Shown: positions 52,752 through 63,587 of the stretch, piece after piece
How positions within the stretch are numbered: the first letter of the stretch is position 1
How the letters are laid out: every line of letters begins with the position of its first letter
NCBI GenBank assembly: GCA_947473355.1
Contig: CANJCQ010000009.1
Coordinates: 1-64,000 of the forward strand
DNA from: Sphingomonadaceae bacterium
GTDB taxonomy: Bacteria > Pseudomonadota > Alphaproteobacteria > Sphingomonadales > Sphingomonadaceae
Reading direction: 5' to 3'
Length of the DNA stretch: 64,000 nucleotides
Notes under the pieces: model-generated
Seen by the model: the letters and a program-made list of their open reading frames with translations, nothing else
What the model was told of the DNA's origin: nothing
Databases searched by the model: none
Position numbers and translations under genes: made by a program

Positions 52752-53324
52752 TCAGATCACCTTGCCGGATAGGTGATCAAACAGGATCAGCGCGCCAATC
52801 GCGATCAGTGCCACGCCGCCGAGTAGTTCGGCCAGCTTGCCGAAGCGTATGCCGATGGCCTTGCCGATGCGCATGCCGATGGCGGTGAGCAGAAATGTCG
52901 AAAAGCCGATCGAGGCGGCGATGATCCAGATGTTCGCGTCGATCAGCGCAAGGCCTACGCCGACGGCGCCTGCATCGATACTGGTGCCCAGTGCGGTGCC
53001 GATCAGGACCCACAGGCCGCTCTTGCGGGTTTCGTCTGCTTCAGATTCGTCTGATGCGCGGGTGGCCTGCCAGATCATGTTGCCGCCGACTGCGCCGAGC
53101 AGGCCGAATGCGATCCAGTGGTCGATGCTTTCGACAAAGCCGGACGCGATGGAGCCAAGCGCCCAGCCCAGCAGCGGCGTGATCGCCTCGATCACGCCGA
53201 ACAGCAGCGCCGCCTTCAGCGTTTCCGGCAGGCTCGGCCGATGTGCCGCACCGCGCGCGACGGCCGCCGCGAAGGCATCGGTGGACATGCTGATCGAAAG
53301 CACGATGATCGCAAGCGGTGACAT
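52752..53324 (-). CDS. mntP: manganese efflux pump MntP
   Basis: 190 residues, six transmembrane helices with the conserved acidic residues in SISMSTDAFAAAVARG and GTSIDAGAVGVG, and a cytosolic loop between helices 3 and 4 (RASDESEADETRK). It exports Mn2+. In other bacteria MntP is often controlled by a yybP-ykoY riboswitch, but only ~50 bp separate it from the kinase gene upstream and no such fold is evident. Confidence 0.93.
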   Translation of the reverse strand: MSPLAIIVLSISMSTDAFAAAVARGAAHRPSLPETLKAALLFGVIEAITPLLGWALGSIASGFVESIDHWIAFGLLGAVGGNMIWQATRASDESEADETRKSGLWVLIGTALGTSIDAGAVGVGLALIDANIWIIAASIGFSTFLLTAIGMRIGKAIGIRFGKLAELLGGVALIAIGALILFDHLSGKVI

Positions 53325-53373
53325 GGGAGGTTATCCTTGGGGCAGATATGGGCTGTTCAACGCCCCCATAGTA

Positions 53374-56194
53374 TCAAATCAGGATTTCGACACTGTCGAG
53401 ATAACGGGATAATTCACCCAGCAGCTTGCGCGTCGCAGCAGAGTCATGGGCCCCGGATGCCTGCTCAAGCCCCTCGCCAAGGTCGCTGATTGTCTGAAAG
53501 CCGAAACTGCCTCCGGATCCGCGCATATTGTGGCCGAGTGTAGTTACGCAGGCAAAGTCGGACCGGTCCACCGCTTCGCGCATGGCGATCACATTGTTGC
53601 GGCATGTCGCCAGATAGGCAGGGGTTACAGCGGCGATGCGCTGGGCCGACCGCTGAAGCCTGGCGTCGGGGCCGTCAACGGCTTGTGATGATGCGATTGC
53701 CGGCGCCGAATAGTCCCTGATCGCCTGCAACAGCACGTCCTGCTTGATCGGCTTAGTAAGATAGGCCGTCCAGCCCGCCGCGAGGCACGTTTCCCGGTCG
53801 CCCTTCAGGGCAGAGGCAGTGAGCGCAATGATCGGGGTGGCCGGCCGGTCATGGGTCTTTTCCCAGGCGCGCAGGTTCCGGGTTGCGGTCAATCCGTCCA
53901 TCACCGGCATCTGCCGGTCCATCAGCACCAGGTCATAATGGCCGGCCTTGAACATCTCGCAGGCAATCAGCCCGGTTTCGGCGACATCAATCTGGTAGGG
54001 CGTGTCCTCGAGATAGGCGAGGGCGATGGTGCAATTATCGGGCGAATCCTCTGCCATCAGGATACGCAAGGGTTGCAGCGGCGCATCGCTGTCAATGCCG
54101 ATCGGCGCCCCGACTGGGCGGTTGGCCAATGCCCACACTTCGAACGGGACTGCAAAGCCGAATATGCTGCCCTTGCCGATCTCGCTGGTGGCCCAGATGC
54201 GTCCGCCCATCAATTCGACCAGCCGCTTGGAAATTGTCAGGCCAAGGCCCGAGCCGCCGAACCGGCGCGTTGTCGACGAATCGGCCTGGGCGAAGCGCTC
54301 GAAGACCGTGGCGAGCTTGTCGCTCGCAATGCCGATGCCTGAATCGGTGACGGTAAACCGCAAAGCAGTCGGCACCGCACAATCCTGATCCGGCTCGACG
54401 ATCAGCGTGACCCGGCCGGTCTCGGTGAATTTGATGGCATTGCCGAGCAGGTTGAGCAGCACCTGCCGTAGCCGCGTCGGATCGCCGACGAGGTCATTGC
54501 TGACGCTGGGGGCAATTTCGCACAGCAGGACGAGGCTCTTCTCCTGCGCGCGCGGCAGCACCATCTCGATCACTTTTTCCAGATGATCGCCCAGCGAGAA
54601 GCCGGTCTGTTCGAGATCGAGCTGCGCCGCCTCGACTTTCGAGAGATCGAGGATGTCATTGATGAGATTGAGCAGGTTGTCGCCCGAACGGCGGAATATC
54701 TGGACATATTTGTCCTGTTCGGGGGTGAGCGATGTCTTGGCCAGCAGATCGGCAATGCCCATGATCGCATTCATCGGGGTGCGTATCTCGTGGCCCATGC
54801 TGGCGAGGAAATCGGACTTGGTCCGGCTGGCGCTTTCGGCGGCGGCCTTGGCCAATTGCAGCTCCTGCTCGAAGCGCTTGCGCTCGGTAACATCGCGCGC
54901 GGCAGCGAAGACGCCCTGCAGGGTGCGATTGCGATCGTAGAAGGTTGTCGCGTTATAGGAGACCACGGTCTGCTTGCCGTCGCGGGCTCTTGCGGTGAGT
55001 TCGTAATCAGTGACCGACTTTTCGTTGAGCACCCGCTTGATCGCGGCCTCGGCCCGGTCGGGATCGGTGAAGCAATCCTTGAACGGCGCCCCGATCAATT
55101 CGTCGCGGGTGCAGCCGGTCAGTGCTTCCATCTGCTTGTTTACGTCAGTGATGATACCCGCCGGATCGGTGGTCATCAGCGCGTCGATGTTCGATTCGAT
55201 CAGCGAGCGGGTGTAGAATTGCTGATCGCGCAGACGCTGGTCGGATTGCTTCTGCTCCTGTTCAACCAGCTTGCGCGCGGTATTGTCAGTGCCGATCAGC
55301 AGATAGCCGATGATCTCGTCGAACCCGTCGCGCAGCGCCGTCACCGAAACAACTGCCGGAAGCCGGGTGCCATCCTTGCGGATATAGGTCAGCTCGTAGA
55401 TGTCCTCGATACCGCGCGAGGCCTTGAACACCAAGGCTTCGAAGCCGGGGGTGATGGCCGTGGCAAGCTCCGCGCTCAGCGCCTGCGCCCGGGCGATCAG
55501 CTCCTGCGGATCGGAGATGTCCGCCGGGGTGATGGTGTTCATCACTTCGGCCGCGGTATAGCCGAGCATGCGCTCGGCGCCGACGTTGAAGATCTGGATC
55601 ACGCCTTGTGCATCGGTGGCGATGCTGGAGAAGTTGGCGCTGTTGAAGATCGCGCTCTGCAAGGCCCCGGCCTGCAACAGTGCCTCCTCAGCCGCCTTGC
55701 GTGCGGTATTGTCAGTGCCGATCAGCAGATAGCCGATGATCGTGCCCGCAGCATCGCGCAAGGCCGTCACCGAGACGACAGCCGGAAACCGGGTGCCATC
55801 CTTGCGGATATAGGTCAGCTCGTAAATGTCTTCGATGCCGCGTGAGGCCTTGAACACCAGCGCCTCGAAGCCTGGGGTGATCGGCGTTTCCAGCTCGGCG
55901 CTCAGCGCCTGCGCCCGGGCGATCAGTTCCTGCGGATCGGAGATGTCCGCCGGGGTGATCATGTTCATCACTTCGGCAGCGGCATAGCCCAGCATCTGCT
56001 CTGCGCCGACGTTGAAGATCTGGATTACGCCCTTGGCGTCAGTGGCGATGCTGGAGAAGTTGGCGCTGTTGAAGATGGCGCTCTGCAGCGCGTCAGCCTT
56101 GACGATCGACTCTGCGGTCTGCCCCGCCGCGCTGGCGAAAGCGGGGGGGGCACGTTATCTGCGGCCGCTTCGGGTGGTGAATTGGTGATGGCAT
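53374..56194 (-). CDS. multi-PAS hybrid sensor histidine kinase, start broken by a G8 tract
   Basis: From ATG 55995 the open frame encodes 873 residues: most of PAS1, PAS2 (~110-242), PAS3 (~260-372), a HisKA domain (His402 in SMGHEIRTP), an ATPase domain (NLLGNAIKF, DSGIGI, GSGLGLTISK), a receiver with Asp693 (LVLMDRQMP) and an Hpt domain with His822 (LGHNMRG). The coding frame continues upstream of 55995 as the missing N-terminus of PAS1 (DALQSAIFNSANF) up to a poly-G/C tract at 56143-56150, with only a CTG as possible start. With seven instead of eight G the frame joins an ATG at 56194 that has an AGGTCAGG ribosome site, giving 939 residues. No membrane helices are seen, so it is probably a cytosolic phosphorelay kinase. 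Its response regulator lies just upstream. Confidence 0.88.
55274..56091 (-). repeat. tandem duplication of a PAS-encoding unit (426-bp period)
   Basis: Two copies of a PAS domain follow each other in the kinase gene with an exact offset of 426 bp (142 codons), for example TATTGTCAG at 55281 and 55707, and GATGCTGGAG at 55621 and 56047. The encoded ~133-residue domains differ at about 12 positions, so the duplication is fairly recent or kept alike by recombination. Confidence 0.85.
56143..56150 (-). repeat. G8 homopolymer tract at the 5' end of the hybrid kinase gene
   Basis: Eight G on the plus strand (eight C in the coding strand), 15 codons after the ATG at 56194. This is the longest G run I noticed in the window. 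Its length decides whether the ATG is in frame with the PAS1 coding region: seven restores the frame and eight breaks it. Confidence 0.8.
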
Positions 56195-56253
56195 GTCCTG
56201 ACCTGGTGTTTGGTGCGCGGCATCTGCGTGGATTTCGGCTGGCCTTGAGAGTG

Positions 56254-56616
56254 CTAGCAAAGAGTCTCGGTGATGAACTCTTCTATCTGGGCGGGAGAAT
56301 AGGGCTTCTGCAGGAAGCGCGCGCCGGGCACGAAGCGCCCGGTCATCTCGTGGCTAAGCGGGCTGCCCGAAGTGCAGAGAACCGGCAGATGGGGCCTGAG
56401 GCCGATCGCCTGATCAGCCACGTCATAGCCGCCGAAGGGGAGGGCATCGAGACGGATATCGACGAACAGCGCGTCGATTGGCTGCTCTGCCAACAGATGT
56501 GCCAAGGCTCCGGCCAGATTGCTTGCCGGCAGCGTGTTGTGGCCCATGTCCTCAAGCACCCATTCCAGGCTCTGGAGAATGAAAAAATCGTCTTCAACGA
56601 CGAGAATGACGGCCAT
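56254..56616 (-). CDS. single-domain response regulator (CheY-like)
   Basis: 120 residues, receiver domain only: the acidic pair in LVVEDDFFIL, phospho-acceptor Asp53 (FVDIRLD), switch Ser/Thr in CTSGSP and Lys near 104 (QKPYSPAQI). It has no output domain, so it likely works as a phosphorelay intermediate or by protein contact. It lies 59 bp upstream of the hybrid kinase and is probably its partner. The upstream 289-bp gap separates it from the divergent bamD. Confidence 0.9.
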   Translation of the reverse strand: MAVILVVEDDFFILQSLEWVLEDMGHNTLPASNLAGALAHLLAEQPIDALFVDIRLDALPFGGYDVADQAIGLRPHLPVLCTSGSPLSHEMTGRFVPGARFLQKPYSPAQIEEFITETLC

Positions 56617-56734
56617 CAGTGCGGCATCTGGTGTGAATTTGGCATAGCGACATTGCTCCCCTGCGCGCTCGATTTATAGCGATGCTACAGTGTAAACCGG
56701 CGCAAAGGGATAATGTTCCGCTGATCGGCTTGGT

Positions 56735-56754
56735 CCTAAAAATATATTTTTGGG
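56735..56754. promoter_or_regulatory. AT-rich 20-bp palindrome in the divergent gap
   Basis: CCTAAAAATATATTTTTGGG is an almost perfect dyad with one mismatched pair, centred on ATATAT. It stands out in a GC-rich window and sits between the response-regulator gene and bamD. It could be an operator or part of a terminator/promoter region; no regulator is identified. Confidence 0.45.
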
Positions 56755-56775
56755 CGGCTATCAAGTGCTCGTCAT

Positions 56776-56799
56776 GCCCACGGGGGAGGGTCCGTGGGC
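56776..56799 (+). promoter_or_regulatory. 8-bp stem hairpin upstream of bamD
   Basis: GCCCACGG and CCGTGGGC form a perfect 8-bp stem around a GGGAGGGT loop. It lies ~105 bp before the bamD start. With no T-run it is not a standard terminator; the exposed GGAGGG loop resembles a ribosome site, but there is no start codon behind it. Confidence 0.4.
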
Positions 56800-56905
56800 A
56801 AGCTGCCCGCCAATCTGCCCGCACGTCAGTCCGCATCGGACATCCGGTGGATCGATCTGCAACTTCACTTGGCGTTCATGCCAGGGCTGGTTATAGAGCC
56901 ATCCC

Positions 56906-57703
56906 ATGCAGACCCGCTCACCGCTCAAGCTCGCCATTTTCGCCCTGGCAACAGGCGCCCTGGTCCTCACCTCCGGCTGCGGCGGGAAGGGCGGCAAGAA
57001 CCGCGACACCGCCTATGTCGCGCGTGATGTTGATACGCTGTATCAGGCCGCCAAGGACCGGCTCGATCGCGGCGAAACCAGGGAAGCCGCCGCGCTGTTT
57101 GACGAAGTCGAACGCCAGCACCCTTATTCGCCCTGGGCCCGCCGCGCCCAGCTGATGAGCGCCTTCAGCTATTATGTTGCGCGTGATTACAGCAAGTCGA
57201 TCCAGTCTGCGCAGCGCTTCCTGTCGATCCACCCGGGCAACCGCGATGCGCCTTATGCCTATTATCTGGTGGCGATCTCCTATTATGAGCAGATCAGCGA
57301 CGTCACTCGCGACCAGAAGGTCACCCAGCAGGCGCAGACCGCGCTCAACGAGCTGATTCGCCGCTATCCGACTTCCCGCTTTGCCGCTGATGCGCGGCTC
57401 AAGCTCGATCTGGTCAACGATCACCTCGCCGGCAAGGAAATGACCATCGGCCGCTCCTATCAGCGGCAAGGCAAGTGGCTCGCGGCGACCTTGCGGTTCC
57501 GCACTGTGATCGACACCTATCAGACCACCAGCCACGCGCCTGAGGCGCTCTATCGTCTGGTCGAATCCTACCTGTCGCTCGGCATCCCTGCAGAAGCGCA
57601 GAAGGCGGCGGCAGTGCTGGGAGCCAACTATCCGGGCAGCGAATGGTATGAGCGCGCCTATCGCCAGATGGGCCGCTATGCCCCGGCGACGGCGGCGAAC
57701 TGA
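56906..57703 (+). CDS. bamD: outer-membrane assembly lipoprotein BamD
   Basis: 265 residues. The lipoprotein signal ends in LTSGC (Cys25). Five TPR-like repeats follow (ALFDEVERQHPYSPWARRAQ, QRFLSIHPGNRDAPYAYYL, ELIRRYPTSRFAADARLKL, VIDTYQTTSHAPEALYRLVE). BamD is the essential TPR lipoprotein of the Bam complex. In related genomes lpxC usually precedes it; here a response regulator gene lies divergently upstream. recN, its usual follower, comes after an inserted Rrf2 gene. Confidence 0.95.
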   Translation: MQTRSPLKLAIFALATGALVLTSGCGGKGGKNRDTAYVARDVDTLYQAAKDRLDRGETREAAALFDEVERQHPYSPWARRAQLMSAFSYYVARDYSKSIQSAQRFLSIHPGNRDAPYAYYLVAISYYEQISDVTRDQKVTQQAQTALNELIRRYPTSRFAADARLKLDLVNDHLAGKEMTIGRSYQRQGKWLAATLRFRTVIDTYQTTSHAPEALYRLVESYLSLGIPAEAQKAAAVLGANYPGSEWYERAYRQMGRYAPATAAN

Positions 57704-57743
57704 TCGTTCTTAGGGATACAGCGGGATCTTTCTACCGCGCAGG

Positions 57744-57772
57744 TTGACATTCACGCCTGATTCGCGTTGATT
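57744..57772 (+). promoter_or_regulatory. candidate promoter of the Rrf2 gene
   Basis: TTGACA at 57744-57749 is a consensus -35. The -10 position 17 bp later reads TTGATT, which is weak, so it may need help or be under repression. The gene starts at 57782, giving a very short or absent leader. Confidence 0.35.
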
Positions 57773-57781
57773 TCAGCATCC

Positions 57782-58237
57782 ATGCTTTCGCAAAAAACCC
57801 GCTACACCATCCGCGCCCTGCAACATCTCGCCGACAACTGGCGGCAGGGTCCGGTGCGTCTCGATGCGATTGCCACGGCGCAGAATATTCCGCGCAAATT
57901 CCTCACCGTGATCCTCAGCGAGATGGTCCGCGAAGGGCTGGTGATTTCGCACCGGGGCCGCGATGGCGGCTATGAGCTGGGCCTGCCGCCGGTCGATATA
58001 CGCTATGGCGACATCATCCGCCTGACTCGCGGCAGCCTGGCGCTGGTGCCCTGCGCCGCGCGCAATGCCCACGAGACCTGCCCCAATTGCCTGCCCGAGC
58101 CGGAATGCCGCCTGCGCGGGCTGATGGTGCTGCTGCGCGATGAAATGGCGACCATGCTGGACCGGATGACCTTGGCCGATCCGATCAAGCTCGAGCCGCC
58201 GTTTGAAGATGTGGAGCCAGCTAGCCAAGAGGCGTGA
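57782..58237 (+). CDS. Rrf2-family transcriptional regulator with four cysteines
   Basis: 151 residues. The N-terminal winged helix (KTRYTIRALQHLAD, IPRKFLTVILSEMVREGLV, GRDGGYELGLPP) is Rrf2-type. The C-terminal part has four Cys in VPCAARNAHETCPNC and PEPEC, a spacing close to the iron-sulfur ligands of IscR/NsrR/RirA. It probably senses Fe-S status, iron, or NO/redox through a cluster. Start ATG 57782 (MLSQKTRYT) is chosen over the TTG at 57767. It lies between bamD and recN, which are adjacent in many relatives. Confidence 0.88.
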   Translation: MLSQKTRYTIRALQHLADNWRQGPVRLDAIATAQNIPRKFLTVILSEMVREGLVISHRGRDGGYELGLPPVDIRYGDIIRLTRGSLALVPCAARNAHETCPNCLPEPECRLRGLMVLLRDEMATMLDRMTLADPIKLEPPFEDVEPASQEA

Positions 58238-58273
58238 CGTGCCGGTCCTGTTCGGTTAGAACGAGAGGCGAAC

Positions 58274-59938
58274 ATGCTTACCCGGCTTTCCATCCGCAAT
58301 GTCGTGCTGATCGAGGCACTCGAGCTGGAATTCTCCGGCGGGCTCGGTGTGCTCACCGGGGAGACCGGGGCGGGCAAGTCGATCCTGCTTGATGCGCTTG
58401 GGCTGGTGCTGGGCGACCGCGCCGAGAGCGCGCTGGTCCGTGCCGGCGAGGACCGTGCTAGCGTTTCGGCCAGTTTTGAATTTGCTGCGCTGCCTGCAGC
58501 AATTCGCGCGGTGCTGGATGATGCCGATCTTGCCGTGGAGCCGGGCGAGCCGCTGATCCTGCGGCGGCAAGTCAAGGCAGATGGCGGCAGCAAGGCCTTC
58601 GTCAACGATCAGTCGGTCGGTGCAGCTCTGCTGCGCGAGCTGGCGGGAAATCTGGTCGAACTGCACGGCCAGCATGATGACCGCGGACTGGTCAACCCGC
58701 GCGGCCACCGCGCGCTGCTTGACCGCTTTGCCGGGTCTGACCTTGCCGACGTCAGCGCGGCCTGGCGCACATGGCGCGCGGCTGAGGATGCTCTTGAGAC
58801 GGCGCGCAGCCGCATCGTGCAGGCCGCCGATGATCGCGACTTGCTGCTCGCCCATCTCGCTGAACTCGCCGAGCTGGCACCGCAGGTAGGCGAGGAGGAG
58901 CAGCTCGCCGAGGCGCGCACCACCATGCAGAAAGGCGAGCGCCTGTCTGGCGATCTCGCTGAATTGCAGCACTTGTGGGCCGGGTCCGATTCGGCACTGG
59001 CCAGCCTGCGCAGTGCCGCCCGGCGGCTTGACCGGATCGCGGGCGAACATCCTTTGCTCAAGGAGGCGCTCGATGCGCTTGACCGCGCGGTGATCGAGGC
59101 GGGGGAGGCGGAGGACAAGCTGGCCCGCGCCGCCGAGGCACTGGTCCACGATCCTGCCGCGCTCGATCGCTTTGAAACCCGTCTGTTCGAACTGCGTGCA
59201 GCGGCGCGCAAGCACAGCTGCACTGTCGATCAATTACCCGAGCGGATGATGGCGATGCGCGCTGCGCTCGATGGCATTGAGCACGGCGAGGCGGAGATTG
59301 CCGAACTGGAGCGCGCCGCGAGTGCCGCTGCACTGGATTATCGCGCGAAGGCCGAGGCCTTGTCGGCGCTTCGGGCAAAGGCAGCCGGGCGACTGGACAA
59401 GGCCGTCGCCGCAGAACTCGCTCCGCTCAAGCTCGATGCCGCCCGCTTCCAGACCTCCGTCGCACCCTTGCCGGAGGACCGCTGGGGCGCGCAGGGCAGC
59501 GATGCGGTTGAATTCCTGATCAGCACCAACCCCGGCGCGGCCTTTGCGCCGCTCAACAAGATCGCCTCGGGCGGCGAACTGTCGCGCTTCATCCTCGCGC
59601 TCAAAGTGGCGCTGGCGGAAGAGGGCGGGGCGGCGACGATCATTTTCGACGAGATCGACCGCGGTGTCGGCGGCGCGGTAGCCTCGGCGATAGGCGAGCG
59701 GCTGGCGCGGCTGGCGAGCGGCGGGCAACTGCTGGCCGTGACTCACAGCCCGCAAGTCGCAGCGCGCGGCAATCTGCATTACGTTATCGCCAAATCGAGC
59801 GAGGGCACGGTGACGCGCACTTCAGTCGCGCTGCTCGACAGCGGCGGACGCAAGGAAGAGATCGCGCGGATGCTCTCGGGCGCGGAGATAACCGCCGAGG
59901 CGCGGGCACAGGCGGATCGTTTGCTGGAGGGGGTGTGA
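58274..59938 (+). CDS. recN: DNA repair protein RecN
   Basis: 554 residues, an SMC-like ATPase: Walker A GETGAGKSI at 29-37, VELHGQHDDRGL, a central coiled coil (~150-370), then the signature KIASGGELSRFILALKVAL and Walker B TIIFDEIDRGVGG. It acts in double-strand break repair. Its stop overlaps the next gene's ATG by one base (TGATG). No LexA box was obvious in the 36 bp before it. Confidence 0.95.
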   Translation: MLTRLSIRNVVLIEALELEFSGGLGVLTGETGAGKSILLDALGLVLGDRAESALVRAGEDRASVSASFEFAALPAAIRAVLDDADLAVEPGEPLILRRQVKADGGSKAFVNDQSVGAALLRELAGNLVELHGQHDDRGLVNPRGHRALLDRFAGSDLADVSAAWRTWRAAEDALETARSRIVQAADDRDLLLAHLAELAELAPQVGEEEQLAEARTTMQKGERLSGDLAELQHLWAGSDSALASLRSAARRLDRIAGEHPLLKEALDALDRAVIEAGEAEDKLARAAEALVHDPAALDRFETRLFELRAAARKHSCTVDQLPERMMAMRAALDGIEHGEAEIAELERAASAAALDYRAKAEALSALRAKAAGRLDKAVAAELAPLKLDAARFQTSVAPLPEDRWGAQGSDAVEFLISTNPGAAFAPLNKIASGGELSRFILALKVALAEEGGAATIIFDEIDRGVGGAVASAIGERLARLASGGQLLAVTHSPQVAARGNLHYVIAKSSEGTVTRTSVALLDSGGRKEEIARMLSGAEITAEARAQADRLLEGV

Positions 59939-60239
59939 TGAGTGCAAAATGGGGCCTGCTCGGCCGGATGACGGCAAAGCCCGGCAAGCGCGATGAACTC
60001 ATCGCCGCGCTCAAGGAAAGCTCGCGGGATGTGCCGGGCAAGCTGCTCTATCTGTTTCAGCTGGAACAGGACGATCCCGATGCCTTCTGGATCAACGAGA
60101 TCTGGGAGAGCAAGGCGGCCTATGAGGCGTGCCTGACTATGCCGCAGGTGGGCGACTGGGGCGCGAAGCTCGCCGGGCTGATGGCAGGGATCGAGCATCG
60201 CACCGAAACTGTGCCGCTGGACTATGCCGGAGGGCAGAA

Positions 60240-60243
<4 letters not shown>
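59938..60243 (+). CDS. antibiotic biosynthesis monooxygenase (putative quinol monooxygenase)
   Basis: 101 residues of the YgiN-like ABM fold: KWGLLGRMTAKPGKRDELIAALKES at the start, LFQLEQDDPDAFWINEIWES in the middle. ATG 59938 overlaps the recN stop and has GGAGGGGG just before; a GTG at 59935 is an alternative. The end overlaps the 2OG-type gene by 4 bp (GTGA). The substrate is unknown. It is related at fold level to the ABM protein at 8.8 kb but not close. Confidence 0.82.
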
Positions 60244-62944
<2,701 letters not shown>

Positions 62945-62950
62945 CAAGCG

Positions 62951-63475
62951 ATGCTCGATTCATTTCTTCCTGCGGCGCGCCGCATTGCCGAGGCGCTGAT
63001 CGCCCGGGGCGAAACCCTGGCCGTGGCTGATGGCGCAACCGGCGGGCTGATCTCTGCCGCGCTGCTCGCTGTGCCGGGCGCCAGCAAATTCTATCGTGGC
63101 GGCGGAGTGGTTTACACTTTCCGCGCGCGCAATGTGCTCTTCGCGCTGCCGCAAGTTGCTTACGAAGGCATGGTATCGGCCAGCGAGCCTTATGCTCTGC
63201 TCCAGGCCCGCGCCATCCGCGACAACTTCCGCGCCGACTGGGGGCTCGCTGAAACCGGCGCATCGGGTGGGGGCAGCAAGCATCCCCTGGGCATCGCATC
63301 GGGCAAGAGCTGCGCAGCGGCGGCGGGGCCGGGGCTGGAACTGGCGCGGATTACCGAGACCGCGAGCGACGACCGGCTGGCGAACATGGAGATTTTTACC
63401 TTGGCGGCGCTGGAGCTGATGGCGGGCGCACTAGTCGGACTCGGTGCCGAGGCAAGATTAGGTGACATTACGTAG
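62951..63475 (+). CDS. CinA-family (PncC-like) protein with altered active site
   Basis: 174 residues of the CinA C-terminal/PncC fold: LAVADGATGGLISAALLAVPG corresponds to the AES-C/S-TGG block and YRGGGVVYTF to the xGGxVxY block. In active NMN deamidases the first motif is AESCTGG; here it is ADGATGG, with the nucleophile Ser replaced by Gly and the preceding Glu by Asp. The later GISGIAGPxGG loop is also changed (ETGASGGGSKHP). It may be an inactive or repurposed member. It follows ligA by 6 bp, likely in the same transcript. Confidence 0.75.
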   Translation: MLDSFLPAARRIAEALIARGETLAVADGATGGLISAALLAVPGASKFYRGGGVVYTFRARNVLFALPQVAYEGMVSASEPYALLQARAIRDNFRADWGLAETGASGGGSKHPLGIASGKSCAAAAGPGLELARITETASDDRLANMEIFTLAALELMAGALVGLGAEARLGDIT

Positions 63476-63587
63476 AGCAAAACACGGATCGGTTAATTTT
63501 TCCCGTTTCCAGCGCGGTGTACGATACGATTGACGCGGCGGATTTGCCCGATATCGTCCAGGTTGATTGCAGGGGGAAAGTTTCGAA

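Noticed and set aside
53325..53373. Possible yybP-ykoY manganese riboswitch before mntP
   Set aside because: Only ~50 bp are available and the conserved paired core cannot be found; the small GGGC/GCCC stem alone is not evidence.
54310..54330. GAGCTTGTCG string resembling the dispersed repeat
   Set aside because: Only ~10 bases match and it encodes conserved kinase residues; the flanking repeat arms are missing. The same holds for a string near 10863 in rsmE.
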